Shown piece after piece: positions 18,360-26,698 of a DNA stretch of 64,000 nucleotides. The notes beneath the pieces were generated by a model. It ran no database searches. It saw only the letters and a program-made list of their open reading frames with translations, and was not told the DNA's origin. Made by a program: the position numbers and the translations under genes. Source of the DNA: DASUPK01 sp963736305 (GTDB taxonomy: Bacteria; Actinomycetota; Thermoleophilia; Solirubrobacterales; 70-9); NCBI GenBank assembly GCA_963736305.1, contig CAVTOD010000005.1, positions 124,001 to 188,000 of the forward strand. Reading direction: 5' to 3'. Each line of letters starts with the position of its first letter. Position 1 is the stretch's first letter.

Positions 18360-19252
18360 GCGACCTACGGATGGCTTACTGGCCGGGCTGCGTCAGCCGG
18401 GGCTTCACACCGGAGCTGCACGGCTCGATGGGACTGGTGGCCGAGCGGCTCGGAATCGACCTGGTCGAGCTCGACCGCGCGAACTGCTGCGGCGCCGGCG
18501 TGATCGCGGAGCACAACCAGGAGCTGGCGGACACGCTCAACGCCCGCACGTTCGCGCTCGCCCAGCAGACCGGCCTGCCGATGATGAACATCTGCTCGAC
18601 CTGCCAGGGCGCCCAGTCCGAGTGCCAGCAGCGGCTGCGCGACTCGGAGTACCGCTCCCACATCAACGAGACGCTCGCCGAGGAGGGGCTCACCTACGAC
18701 CCCGAGGGCTTCTCGAACAAGAACTTCCTCTGGGTGCTGGTCGAGGACTACGGCCTCGACCGCCTCAAGGAGCAGATTCAGCGACCGCTGGGCGGCCTGA
18801 AGGTCGGCCCGTTCTACGGCTGCTACATCCTCCGCCCCAAGCATCGCCTCGGGTATGAGGAGCACCCCGAGCGGGACCTCTATCTCGACCAGCTGATCGA
18901 GGCTCTCGGCGGCGAGGTGGTCCAGTACGACGGCGCCCGGAAGTGCTGCGGATTCCCGATCATCACGATGGCCCGCGAGGTCTCCCTGCGACAGGCCGGG
19001 ACCCACATCGGCGACGCTCTCGACGCCGGCGCCGACTGCCTGGTCACGCCGTGTCCCCTCTGCCACCTCAACCTGGACATGCAGCAGCCCGAGGCGGCCA
19101 AGGTGGTCAACCGGGATCTCGGCCTGGCCGTCCTGCATCTCCCCCAGCTCGTCGGGCTCGCGCTCGGCTTCGAGCCCAAGCAGCTCGGGATGAGCAAGCA
19201 CATCGCCTCCACCAGGTGGGTGGAAGAGCGACTGGAGCCCGTAGCGGCCTGA
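18356..19252 (+). CDS. CCG-domain subunit of succinate dehydrogenase (SdhE/HdrB-like)
   Basis: A 298-residue protein of the HdrB family with two CCG cysteine motifs: C12, C44-C45, C80 and C83 in the first half, then GCYI, KCCGFP and CPLCH in the second. In heterodisulfide reductases this motif binds a non-cubane [4Fe-4S] pair. In archaeal and cyanobacterial class E succinate dehydrogenases the equivalent subunit replaces the membrane anchor and handles quinone. The start ATG overlaps the sdhB stop (ATGA), showing strict coupling. It has no transmembrane helix. No SdhC, SdhD or SdhF gene follows. Confidence 0.88.
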   Translation: MSDLRMAYWPGCVSRGFTPELHGSMGLVAERLGIDLVELDRANCCGAGVIAEHNQELADTLNARTFALAQQTGLPMMNICSTCQGAQSECQQRLRDSEYRSHINETLAEEGLTYDPEGFSNKNFLWVLVEDYGLDRLKEQIQRPLGGLKVGPFYGCYILRPKHRLGYEEHPERDLYLDQLIEALGGEVVQYDGARKCCGFPIITMAREVSLRQAGTHIGDALDAGADCLVTPCPLCHLNLDMQQPEAAKVVNRDLGLAVLHLPQLVGLALGFEPKQLGMSKHIASTRWVEERLEPVAA

Positions 19253-19294
19253 TTCAGTGGCTGCGACCGGGGCCGCTCGTAAGGTCCGGGACGC

Positions 19295-20668
19295 ATGGCG
19301 TCGACCGAACCGCCCGAGATGCGGCACCGGGTCAAGGTGCGCGTTCTCGTCATCCTCGCCTCGGTCCTCGCGTTCCTGGCGATCTTCACGAGCTGGATAG
19401 ACCGGCAGGCGCTCGACACGACCCAGTGGGTCGATACGAGCGGAAAGATGCTCGAGGACAAGGAGATCTCCGACGCGCTCGCGACCTACGCCGTCGATCA
19501 GCTCTACGCAAACGTCGACGTCGCCGCGAACCTGAAGAAACGGCTGCCTCCCGACCTGCAGCCGGTCGCATCCCCCGCGGCGGCGGGGATCCGCGAGTTC
19601 GCGACCAGGGCGGCGGAGCAGGCCTTCCAGTCGCCGCGCGTCCAGCAGCTCTGGCAGAACGCAAACCGCGTCGCGCACACCGAACTGGTCTCGATCCTCG
19701 AGGACAAGAACAACATCGTCTCCAGCGAGAACGGAAGGGTCGTGCTGGACCTGCGCCCGATCGTCTTCCAGCTCGCCGACCGCATCGGCCTCAAGAAGCA
19801 GGCCAAACAGGCCATCCAGACTGGCGAGGCGAAGGGGGTGCTGATGCCGAACTTCGCCCAGCTCGAGGTCGCGGACTCGCAGCAGTTGGACACGGCTCGC
19901 ACGATCGTCAAGCTGATCCGGGGTCTCGCCTGGTTCTTCACGCTCGGGACGCTGGCGCTCTTCGCGCTCGCCGCCTACCTCGCCGGGGGACGGCGCTGGG
20001 TGGTCGTACTCGGCTACGGGCTCGGTCTGATCGCATCGGGACTCGCGGCGATCGCCATTCGGGGCGCCCTGAAGGGACTGTTTGTCGACTCACTCGCCAA
20101 GACCCAGGCCGCGAACGTCCCCGCTCAGCACGCCTGGGACATCGGCACGTCGCTGCTGCACAGCATCTCGAGCAGCGTGATCATCTTCGGCCTCCTCTTC
20201 GTGGTGGCCTCGTTCCTCGCCTCGCCGGCCAGTCCCGCCGTGAGCATCCGCCGCGCGCTCGCTCCCAGCCTGCGCGAGCGGCCGGGCATCGTCTGGTCTC
20301 TCTTCGCCGCAGTGGCGCTGCTCGCGCTGATCATCTGGCCTCCGACCGGCACTCGCCAGGCGGTGCTCACCCTCCTGCTGATCGCGCTGGCGGGCGTGGG
20401 CCTCGAGGCGCTGAAGCGGAAGACGGCGCACGAGTTTCCCGGCGCCAAGCGCGGCGACTGGGTGCTCGCCATGCGCCAGCGCACGCGCAGGGCCGGTTCC
20501 GAGGCGGGGCGCCGGATCGGGTCGGCGGTCAGGGAGCTCACCGACGACGACAAGCACCCCGACGACGCAAAGCTCGAGCGTCTCGAGAAGCTCGGCACGC
20601 TGAAGGAGAAGGGCGTCTTGACGGCCACCGAATTCCGCGAGGAGAAGAAGAGGATCCTCAGCGGCTAG
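19295..20668 (+). CDS. Multi-pass membrane protein with C-terminal SHOCT domain
   Basis: A 457-residue membrane protein. One transmembrane helix lies at about 10-28, followed by an extracytoplasmic helical region (30-200) and then five more hydrophobic helices (about 207-228, 233-255, 290-308, 328-346 and 350-370). The last 35 residues (DDAKLERLEKLGTLKEKGVLTATEFREEKKRIL region) are a SHOCT motif, a short domain thought to mediate oligomerisation. Function is unknown. It follows the sdh operon by 42 bp and ends 4 bp into the convergent antiporter gene. Confidence 0.78.
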   Translation: MASTEPPEMRHRVKVRVLVILASVLAFLAIFTSWIDRQALDTTQWVDTSGKMLEDKEISDALATYAVDQLYANVDVAANLKKRLPPDLQPVASPAAAGIREFATRAAEQAFQSPRVQQLWQNANRVAHTELVSILEDKNNIVSSENGRVVLDLRPIVFQLADRIGLKKQAKQAIQTGEAKGVLMPNFAQLEVADSQQLDTARTIVKLIRGLAWFFTLGTLALFALAAYLAGGRRWVVVLGYGLGLIASGLAAIAIRGALKGLFVDSLAKTQAANVPAQHAWDIGTSLLHSISSSVIIFGLLFVVASFLASPASPAVSIRRALAPSLRERPGIVWSLFAAVALLALIIWPPTGTRQAVLTLLLIALAGVGLEALKRKTAHEFPGAKRGDWVLAMRQRTRRAGSEAGRRIGSAVRELTDDDKHPDDAKLERLEKLGTLKEKGVLTATEFREEKKRILSG

Positions 20669-21912
20669 GGCATCGCGCCGGTTCCGGCGGCGAGCCCCGG
20701 ATCAGCCTCCTCGGCCGCGTCCTCCCCGGCTTGAATCCGCCGCTCGATCCACTGGGTCCCCAACGTGTCCGTGGCGCCGTGAATCAGGATCGAGGCGAGG
20801 ATCACGAAGGCCGCCGCCTCGAAGATCGCGTTGCCCTTCGCGACGTCGGAGTTGAGCACCAGGACGGCGAACAGCATTCCGGCCACCCCCTTTGGCCCGA
20901 ACCAGGCGATGAAGGCCCGATGCGACGGGGGTAGATCTACCCGCAGGAAGGAGAAGAAGATCGCCACCGGTCGGGCGACGAACAAAGTGAAGGCGATGAA
21001 GGCGACCAGCAGGGCGATATTGCTGTGGTAGCCGGTCGTGACGATCAGGGCGCCGAAGGCGAAGAAGGTGAGCACCTGGAGGATCGAGCTGACGTTCTCG
21101 CTGAAGACCGGAAAATCGTCCGCGATGGCGCGATCCGCCAAACCGAGGGAGATTCCGCAGACGAAGGCGGCGATCAGCCCATTGCCGAAGGTGACGTCCG
21201 CGATCCCGTAGGCCAGCAGCCCCATCCCGAGCGCATAGATCCCCTCGTAGCGCCGGACGATCCCGCCGCCGGGCAGATGGTGGGTGAGCCGGCCGGAGAC
21301 CTGCCCGAGGACGATGCCGATCAGCGCGCCGAACGCGGCTTCCCCGGCCAGCTTTGCCGCCCCGGAGGCAGCGTCGCCTGTGGGAGAGGCGAGGATGATG
21401 AAGAAGAGCACGAACGGCAGGGCCAGCCCATCATTCAGGCCTGACTCCAGATTGAGCGCGTGCCGCACCGAGGCCGGAACGCGCTGCGAGGTGACGACCG
21501 ACGAGGTCACCACCGGGTCCGTTGCCGCGAGCACGGAGCCCAGCAGAAAGGCCTCGGGCCAACTCAACGATGAGAAGAGCAGCTTTGCGGCCAGCGCCAG
21601 CAGCACCAGCGTGACGGGCATCGCGATCACCAGCGCCCGCGCCACCGGCCCCCAATGGACGATGAGCAGCTCCCGGTCCACGAAGAGCCCGTCGGAGAAC
21701 AGCGTGACGATCAGGGCCAGCTCGAAGAGATGCACGACCGCCGTGTCGCCGGGGTACACGTGAATCGCGTCCACCTGGGCCAGGATCAGGCCGGCGGAGA
21801 CCGAGAGCACAGCGATCGAGAGCACCGTGCCTCGCATGAGGCCGGAGAGCGCCGCGGCGATCCCGAGCAGCCCGCCCGCAAAGAGCATCGCCGTGCCGAA
21901 TCCGACGTCCAT
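20665..21912 (-). CDS. Cation:proton antiporter (CPA1 / NhaP type)
   Basis: A 415-residue integral membrane transporter with about 12 hydrophobic segments. The core ion-binding helix is recognisable in LLGSVLAATDPVVTSSVV (about 143-160; the TDP motif is characteristic of CPA1), and LNLESGLNDGLALPFVLF follows (NDG motif). It exchanges Na+ or K+ for protons at the cytoplasmic membrane. Unlike some homologues it lacks a long C-terminal cytoplasmic domain, ending at an acidic tail. It is divergent from the ATP-grasp fusion gene. Confidence 0.88.
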   Translation of the reverse strand: MDVGFGTAMLFAGGLLGIAAALSGLMRGTVLSIAVLSVSAGLILAQVDAIHVYPGDTAVVHLFELALIVTLFSDGLFVDRELLIVHWGPVARALVIAMPVTLVLLALAAKLLFSSLSWPEAFLLGSVLAATDPVVTSSVVTSQRVPASVRHALNLESGLNDGLALPFVLFFIILASPTGDAASGAAKLAGEAAFGALIGIVLGQVSGRLTHHLPGGGIVRRYEGIYALGMGLLAYGIADVTFGNGLIAAFVCGISLGLADRAIADDFPVFSENVSSILQVLTFFAFGALIVTTGYHSNIALLVAFIAFTLFVARPVAIFFSFLRVDLPPSHRAFIAWFGPKGVAGMLFAVLVLNSDVAKGNAIFEAAAFVILASILIHGATDTLGTQWIERRIQAGEDAAEEADPGLAAGTGAMP

Positions 21913-22196
21913 GAGGGGCTTATACAGAGTGCCAGGAGGCCGCCGTGAGAGGTGGCCCCCTAGTCAGTTCACGACTTGTGCTTCTTCTGCGGTTGGACGG
22001 CGTCGCCGGCGCATGCGGCTCAAGCTTGGGGCCTGCGTGGAGGCGACTCGCGGCGGCGTCTCCTCGGTCCACATCATTGTCGGGTTGAAGTCGCACTCGC
22101 TTCTCCTCGAGCTGTTCACCGATGCCGGGACCGGGACGGCGGTTACGCGGCGCGGGGAGGTAAATTGCTCCGATCCGGAAGTCGATAGGGAGGAAA

Positions 22197-24614
22197 GTGA
22201 CGCTGCAGGCAATCGTGACCGACGCCAGCCAGCGACAGGCGCTGGTGGCAATTCGTGACCTCGGCCGCGCGGGGATCGTGACGGGCGCGGTGGACCCAAT
22301 GGAAGGGGCACCCGCGTTCGCCTCCCGGTGGTGCGCCTGGAGTGCGACCGTTCCGGACTTCGCCCACGACCCGGACGCCTTCATCGACGCGCTCCTCGAT
22401 CTCTGCACGCACCACCGGCCTCGTGCGCTGATTCCGTGCCATGACGGGGCCATCGAGGCGCTGCGTCACCGTCGGGACGAGGTCGAACGCATGGTGGCCG
22501 TGGCCCTGGCGCCCGAGCCGTCCCTGGGGGTCGCGATCGACAAAACCGAAACGCTCGATGCGGCGACGAGGCTTGGGGTTCGCGTGCCGCGCGGGGCGAT
22601 CGTCGCCGCGGGGGGTGATGCAGATGGGGCCCTGGAGGAGAGCGGCTTGCCGGCGGTGCTCAAGCCCGTCCGCTCCTGGGTTGGGGCGCGGCGCCTGGCC
22701 CCAACCTTGATCAATGAGCGGGAGCCGGCGCTGCACGCGATCGAGGAGTTCCTCGACGCCGGCACGCCCGTGGCCGTGCAGGAGTGGCTGCCCGGGGCGC
22801 GGGAGGCGGTGAGCCTCGTGTACGCCCGCGGTCAGGTGCTGGCGCGCTTCGCCCAGCAAGCGCACCGCATGTACCCGCCCCTAGGAGGGTCATCGGTTCT
22901 GAGGGAGAGCATTCCACTCCCCCCTGACGCAGAAGCGGCCGCGGAGCGGCTTGTCACCGAACTCGGCCTCGAAGGCTATTCGGAGGTCGAGTTTCGCCGC
23001 GACCGGGAGGGTCGGGCCGTCCTGATGGAGATCAACCCACGACTTTCGGCCTCGGTCGAGATCGCCGTGCGCTCCGGGGTTCACTTTCCGCGGCTCGTCT
23101 ACGCATGGGCTGCCGGCGAGCGGATCGAGCGGAGCAACGGCTACCGTGTCGGGATGCGAATGCGCTGGTTGGGAGGAGACCTTTCATGGCTAGAGAGCGC
23201 CCTGCGCGAGCGCGGGCATCCGGATCTGCCGGGACGCACGCGGGCGCTCGGATCGTTCGTCGCGGACTCGCTGCGACCGGCCGGCTACGACTACTGGGAC
23301 GCCCACGATCCTCGCCCGGCGCTGGTCGCAACCGCGGATGCCGCCCGCGCAGCTGGACGCAGGGCGGCGAGCCGGATGCGCAGGGGGACCGGCGCAGCGC
23401 CTCCAGCTAGCCCCGCTGGGGGGGCGGACACGGAGGTCGCGATAGTCGGCGCGGGCCCCTACGCCCTGTCGCTCGCGGCTCACCTCACCTCCCGCGGCGT
23501 GGACCACCAGATCTTCGGTCAGCCTATGGCGGGCTGGATCGACCACATGCCGAAGGGGATGACGCTCAAATCGGAGGGGTGTGCCTCGAACCTCTCGGAT
23601 CCGTCCGGCGAGTACACCCTCGAGCGCTACTGCGAGGAGAAGGCAATCGAGTATGGGGACATCGGCATCCCGGTCGAGCTCGACACATTCGTCGGCTATG
23701 GCCGCTGGTTTCAGGAGGCCGCCGTGCCGGAGGTGCGGAGGAATCGGGTCGATCTGGTGCGGTCGGATGCCGACGGGTATCAGCTCACGCTGGATTCGGG
23801 AGACACCCTGCGGGCGCGTCGCGTCGTGGTCGCCAGCGGACTCGAGGGCTACGCCCGCCTTCCTCGGGCGCTCGGCGAGCTGCCGCAGGAGCTGGTCACC
23901 CACTCCTATGACCTCCCGGACCTCACGCGGCTCCGGGATCAAAGGATCGTCGTGGTCGGTGCCGGACAGTCGGGGCTCGAGACCGCGACGCTACTGCACG
24001 AGCAGGGCGCCTCCGTGACTCTCGCCACCCGGTCGCCCGGGCTCGCCTGGAACGGGGATCCGCAGGTGGGGCCAAGAGGGCTGGGGACCCGCGTGCGTTA
24101 TCCACGCGCGGGCCTAGGTGATGGGAAGGCGGTCTTCTTCTACGCGAGGGCGCCGCACCTGTTCCGCGCCATCCCTCGCGCCAAGCGGGCGGAGCTCGCC
24201 TTCAGCGTTCTCGGTCCGGCTGGTGCCTGGTGGCTTCGTCCCCGCTTCGAGGGCCACGTCGAGGCTCTGACCGGCCGTCGCATCGCCGCGGCGGAGGCGA
24301 TCGACGGTGAGGTGCAGCTGCGGCTCGAGGGCAATGGAGGCGTCGAGGAGCTGACCGCCGGCCACGTCGTGGCGGCGACCGGTTACAGACCGGATCTCGG
24401 ACGTCTGAACTTCCTCGACCCGACCATCCGGGACGGGGTCGCCTCCTTCGCGGGCGCGCCGGTGCTCTCCGGCTCGTTCGAAAGTAGCGTTCCGGGCCTC
24501 CACTTCATCGGCTTCGCGGCACTGATCAGCTTCGGGCCCGTCATGCGGTTCGTGTACGGGGCGGACTCCACCGCGCGTCGCCTCTCGCGGAGCCTTGTCC
24601 GCGCGGCGGGCTGA
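22197..24614 (+). CDS. ATP-grasp ligase fused to FAD/NAD(P)-dependent monooxygenase-like domain
   Basis: An 805-residue two-domain protein. Residues 1-385 form an ATP-grasp domain: SGLPAVLKPVRSW (nucleotide-binding Lys near 156) and VLMEINPRLS with the metal-binding EINPR (278-282). An Ala/Pro-rich linker (390-411) joins it to a flavoprotein domain with FAD motif IVGAGPYALSLA (416-427), NADPH motif VVVGAGQSGLETA (585-597) and the closing VVAATGYRPD. ATP-grasp enzymes activate carboxylates for amide or ester bond formation; the second half resembles N-hydroxylating or FMO-type monooxygenases. Start GTG 22197 follows GGGAGGAAA. It stands alone, with no biosynthetic neighbours. Substrate is unknown. 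Confidence 0.82.
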   Translation: MTLQAIVTDASQRQALVAIRDLGRAGIVTGAVDPMEGAPAFASRWCAWSATVPDFAHDPDAFIDALLDLCTHHRPRALIPCHDGAIEALRHRRDEVERMVAVALAPEPSLGVAIDKTETLDAATRLGVRVPRGAIVAAGGDADGALEESGLPAVLKPVRSWVGARRLAPTLINEREPALHAIEEFLDAGTPVAVQEWLPGAREAVSLVYARGQVLARFAQQAHRMYPPLGGSSVLRESIPLPPDAEAAAERLVTELGLEGYSEVEFRRDREGRAVLMEINPRLSASVEIAVRSGVHFPRLVYAWAAGERIERSNGYRVGMRMRWLGGDLSWLESALRERGHPDLPGRTRALGSFVADSLRPAGYDYWDAHDPRPALVATADAARAAGRRAASRMRRGTGAAPPASPAGGADTEVAIVGAGPYALSLAAHLTSRGVDHQIFGQPMAGWIDHMPKGMTLKSEGCASNLSDPSGEYTLERYCEEKAIEYGDIGIPVELDTFVGYGRWFQEAAVPEVRRNRVDLVRSDADGYQLTLDSGDTLRARRVVVASGLEGYARLPRALGELPQELVTHSYDLPDLTRLRDQRIVVVGAGQSGLETATLLHEQGASVTLATRSPGLAWNGDPQVGPRGLGTRVRYPRAGLGDGKAVFFYARAPHLFRAIPRAKRAELAFSVLGPAGAWWLRPRFEGHVEALTGRRIAAAEAIDGEVQLRLEGNGGVEELTAGHVVAATGYRPDLGRLNFLDPTIRDGVASFAGAPVLSGSFESSVPGLHFIGFAALISFGPVMRFVYGADSTARRLSRSLVRAAG

Positions 24615-24812
24615 GATCGCCGGCTCCCGTGCGACGCCCTAGGAACGCCCGACGCGCGTGAAGCCTCGTCGGGAGGCGGGGCATGGAGTTCAGCGATGGC
24701 CAGCACGCGGCCGCTGCGAACGGTCCGTCCTGGTGATCCGGTCACGGCCGAGCCTAGGCCGCGAGGGGACCGGACAGCCGCCTCCACACCCTCGACCGCC
24801 GTAAGTGGAGAG

Positions 24813-25260
24813 TCACATCTCGCGGATCTTCGGCAAGCGCTTCCCCTCCTTCTTCCGCTTCCCCTTCTCCTTGCACTTCTTGTGCCGCTGCTGCTTGTGC
24901 TTGTGCTTGGCTACCGCCGCCCTGTGCGAGCGGCGCTTTTTGTGCTTGCGGTGAACCTTGCAGCGGGCGGCGGCGGATCTGGGGCAGCTCGGAACATTGA
25001 GGATGTCCTTGCCGAACGGCTGCAGGCCCGCCTGTCGCGCATAGCCGAGGTTTGGCAGGCCAAAGTTGTCCTCGACCGAGCGCAGCAGGCTGTAGTGGTT
25101 GTAGGGCTCGGCCGAGACCGTCCCCGGCTGGATGCAGTTGGAGACCATCACCGCCCCGATCCGGCCCCCTCCGGGGCCGGATGTGAGGGCGCCGGGCGCC
25201 GGCGTATTCGGGCCGGATGGCTCGCCGCAGCAGGCGCTCCCGTCATCAGAGGGCGATGTC
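24813..25260 (-). pseudogene. C-terminal remnant of an AcpA-like phosphatase with Lys-rich tail
   Basis: The minus strand here reads DDGSACCGE, then GPNTPAPG, GGGRIGAVMVSNCIQPGTV and PYNHYSLLRSVEDNFGLPNLGYA. This is the typical C-terminal third of secreted acid phosphatase/phospholipase C-like phosphoesterases. It ends in a very basic Cys-containing tail rich in KKCK, RKK and KHKKRR. There is no start of its own and no N-terminal two thirds. The segment that should precede it (GLIIVTFDEA) is present immediately next to it but on the opposite strand. The gene is therefore broken or misassembled. Confidence 0.7.
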
Positions 25261-25261
25261 C

Positions 25262-25312
25262 CGCGGCCTACCAGGACCGCGGGCTGATCATCGTCACCTT
25301 CGACGAGGCCCA
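25262..25312 (+). pseudogene. Inverted internal fragment of the same phosphatase
   Basis: The plus strand encodes AAYQDRGLIIVTFDEA, a conserved phosphatase motif with metal-binding Asp/Glu. It belongs directly before the DDGSACCGE segment encoded on the minus strand at about 25250. The roughly 50-bp piece therefore lies inverted relative to its gene. A 7-bp inverted repeat, CCCGCGG (25260-25266) and CCGCGGG (25277-25283), sits at its left edge. Confidence 0.55.
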
Positions 25313-26329
25313 TGGCGGTTGGAGCTGGAGAGGTCGTCGGGAACAAGCACCGGGGAGACATGGTCGAAGAACCCGCCCCACTCGTCGTAGTTCACGAACA
25401 TGGCCCCCGTCCTGAACTGCGGCGAGGCGACGAAGGCGTGGGCGATGTCCGCCATGAACGCCTGACCGATCCGGATGTCGCCGTGCGGATGCTCATCGCC
25501 GGAGAGGCCGCGCCCGCCCCCGCCGTCGAGGAACATCGGATCGACGAAGGCGAGGTTCGGAAGATTCCCGGTCGCGGCATCGACGTAGAACTCGGAGACC
25601 GGCTTGATGATGGGCAGGTAGCGGGGCCCGAAGACCCCGATGAAGGGGGAGGTCGCTGAAGTAGTAGGTGACCTTGAGCCCCTGCGCCAGCATCAGGTCC
25701 CAAATCGTCTCCCAGTGGTAGAGCCCGCCATTGGCAGCCGCCAGGATCACGTCCTGCGTCTGGCCGTTGGCCTTGTTCCCGCCCGAGGTCGCCGAGTGCT
25801 GGTAGAGCCGGTTGGGCCAGGTCGGGCCGAGCAGAGAGCAGAAGTAGCGGTCGTAGAGGGTGAAGGCTTCGGCGGCGTGCGGGATGAATGGGATGTCGGC
25901 CTTCTCGTAGTAGCCGAGCGCGAACTCGTCGCTCGCCTTGTAGAAGCCGTCGAGCTTGCCGTTGTTGTATTCGAGCCGGGCGCCGTCCCACTCGTGGTTC
26001 GGGTCCTCGAACGCGCAGCCCTGGAAATCGGGAGCGAGCGGATGCGTGGGGTGCGGGACGCCCTGGTCGTCCGGGTAGGTGAGGCCGGCGTTCTTCGCGT
26101 CGGCGTCGGTGCGCCAGCCGAAGTAGTGGTCGAAGGAGCGGTTCTCCTGCATCAGCACCACGAAGGTGTCGATCGGCATGTTCGAGGGGCTCGGCAGGGC
26201 GGCGGCGGTCTGCGCCTGAGCCGCCTTCTTCAGCAGCGCATTCGCGGGTACGGCCGTCGCCAGGCCGGCCGCGCCGGCGAGCATGGCCGTCTTCGCCAGG
26301 AACTCGCGCCGGCGCAGGTGCTGCTCGGG
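25313..26329 (-). pseudogene. Tat-exported phosphoesterase (phospholipase C family), truncated and frameshifted
   Basis: The 5' part encodes a twin-arginine-like leader (LRRREFLAKTAMLAGAAGLA, which has no start codon upstream), then the phosphoesterase signature VVLMQENRSFDHYFG and about 200 residues of catalytic domain. At about 25640-25645 a run of five Cs shifts the frame; removing one C restores FIGVFGPRYLPIIKP and continues to FVNYDEWGGFFDHVSPVLVPDD. The homology then stops abruptly near 25313, where an inverted fragment of a different phosphatase begins. The C-terminal part is missing. The product would hydrolyse phosphate esters outside the cell. Confidence 0.7.
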
Positions 26330-26388
26330 GTACGTCGATCGCTCCGAGGACGGCGTCTACGACTGCGAGACGGTGGTGACGCCGTTAG
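26330..26388 (+). pseudogene. Inverted fragment of RTX-type calcium-binding protein
   Basis: The plus strand reads YVDRSEDGVYDCETVVTP, the usual closing segment of hemolysin-type (RTX) repeat proteins. The matching N-terminal part, ending CGAGNDTV, is encoded on the minus strand and stops right at this point (26385). Turning this roughly 60-bp piece around would make one continuous protein. This is the second small inversion within 1.1 kb. Confidence 0.5.
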
Positions 26389-26633
26389 ACGGTGTCGTTG
26401 CCGGCCCCGCAGTCGATCGTGTCGGAACCGTCGTCGCGGGCATGGATCACGTCGTCGCCGGCGGTGCCGTTGATCGCCTCGTACTCCGGGCCGCCGTTGA
26501 TGGTCTTGGCGAACACGGGGGCACCGCTGACCAGAGCGATCCCGAGCAGGACCGCGACGGCCAGGATCAACGCCCGGCTGCGGTCACGCAAACGGCGCCC
26601 CCCGGCGCCGGAGATTCTTCGCGTACCCCTCAA
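26385..26633 (-). pseudogene. Secreted hemolysin-type calcium-binding repeat protein, truncated
   Basis: An 82-residue frame with a basic N-terminus, a hydrophobic signal segment (ALILAVAVLLGIALVSG, about 21-37) and one and a half glycine/aspartate RTX-like repeats (GTAGDDVIHARDDGSDTIDCGAGNDTV region). RTX repeats bind calcium in extracellular proteins. Normal members have several repeats and a closing segment; here the closing segment lies inverted on the plus strand (26330-26388). It could be translated as it stands, but I regard it as truncated. Confidence 0.5.
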
Positions 26634-26698
26634 GCCGGCCGAATATAAACCGCTCGCGGGAGCGGTGCGTCACTTCCCTGTGAACGCCGCAGGTCGGC

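Noticed and set aside
24696..25415. A plus-strand frame containing a phosphatase motif
   Set aside because: Only about 16 codons (GLIIVTFDEA region) resemble a protein; the rest is antisense to the minus-strand phosphatase remnant. I treat it as an inverted fragment, not a gene.
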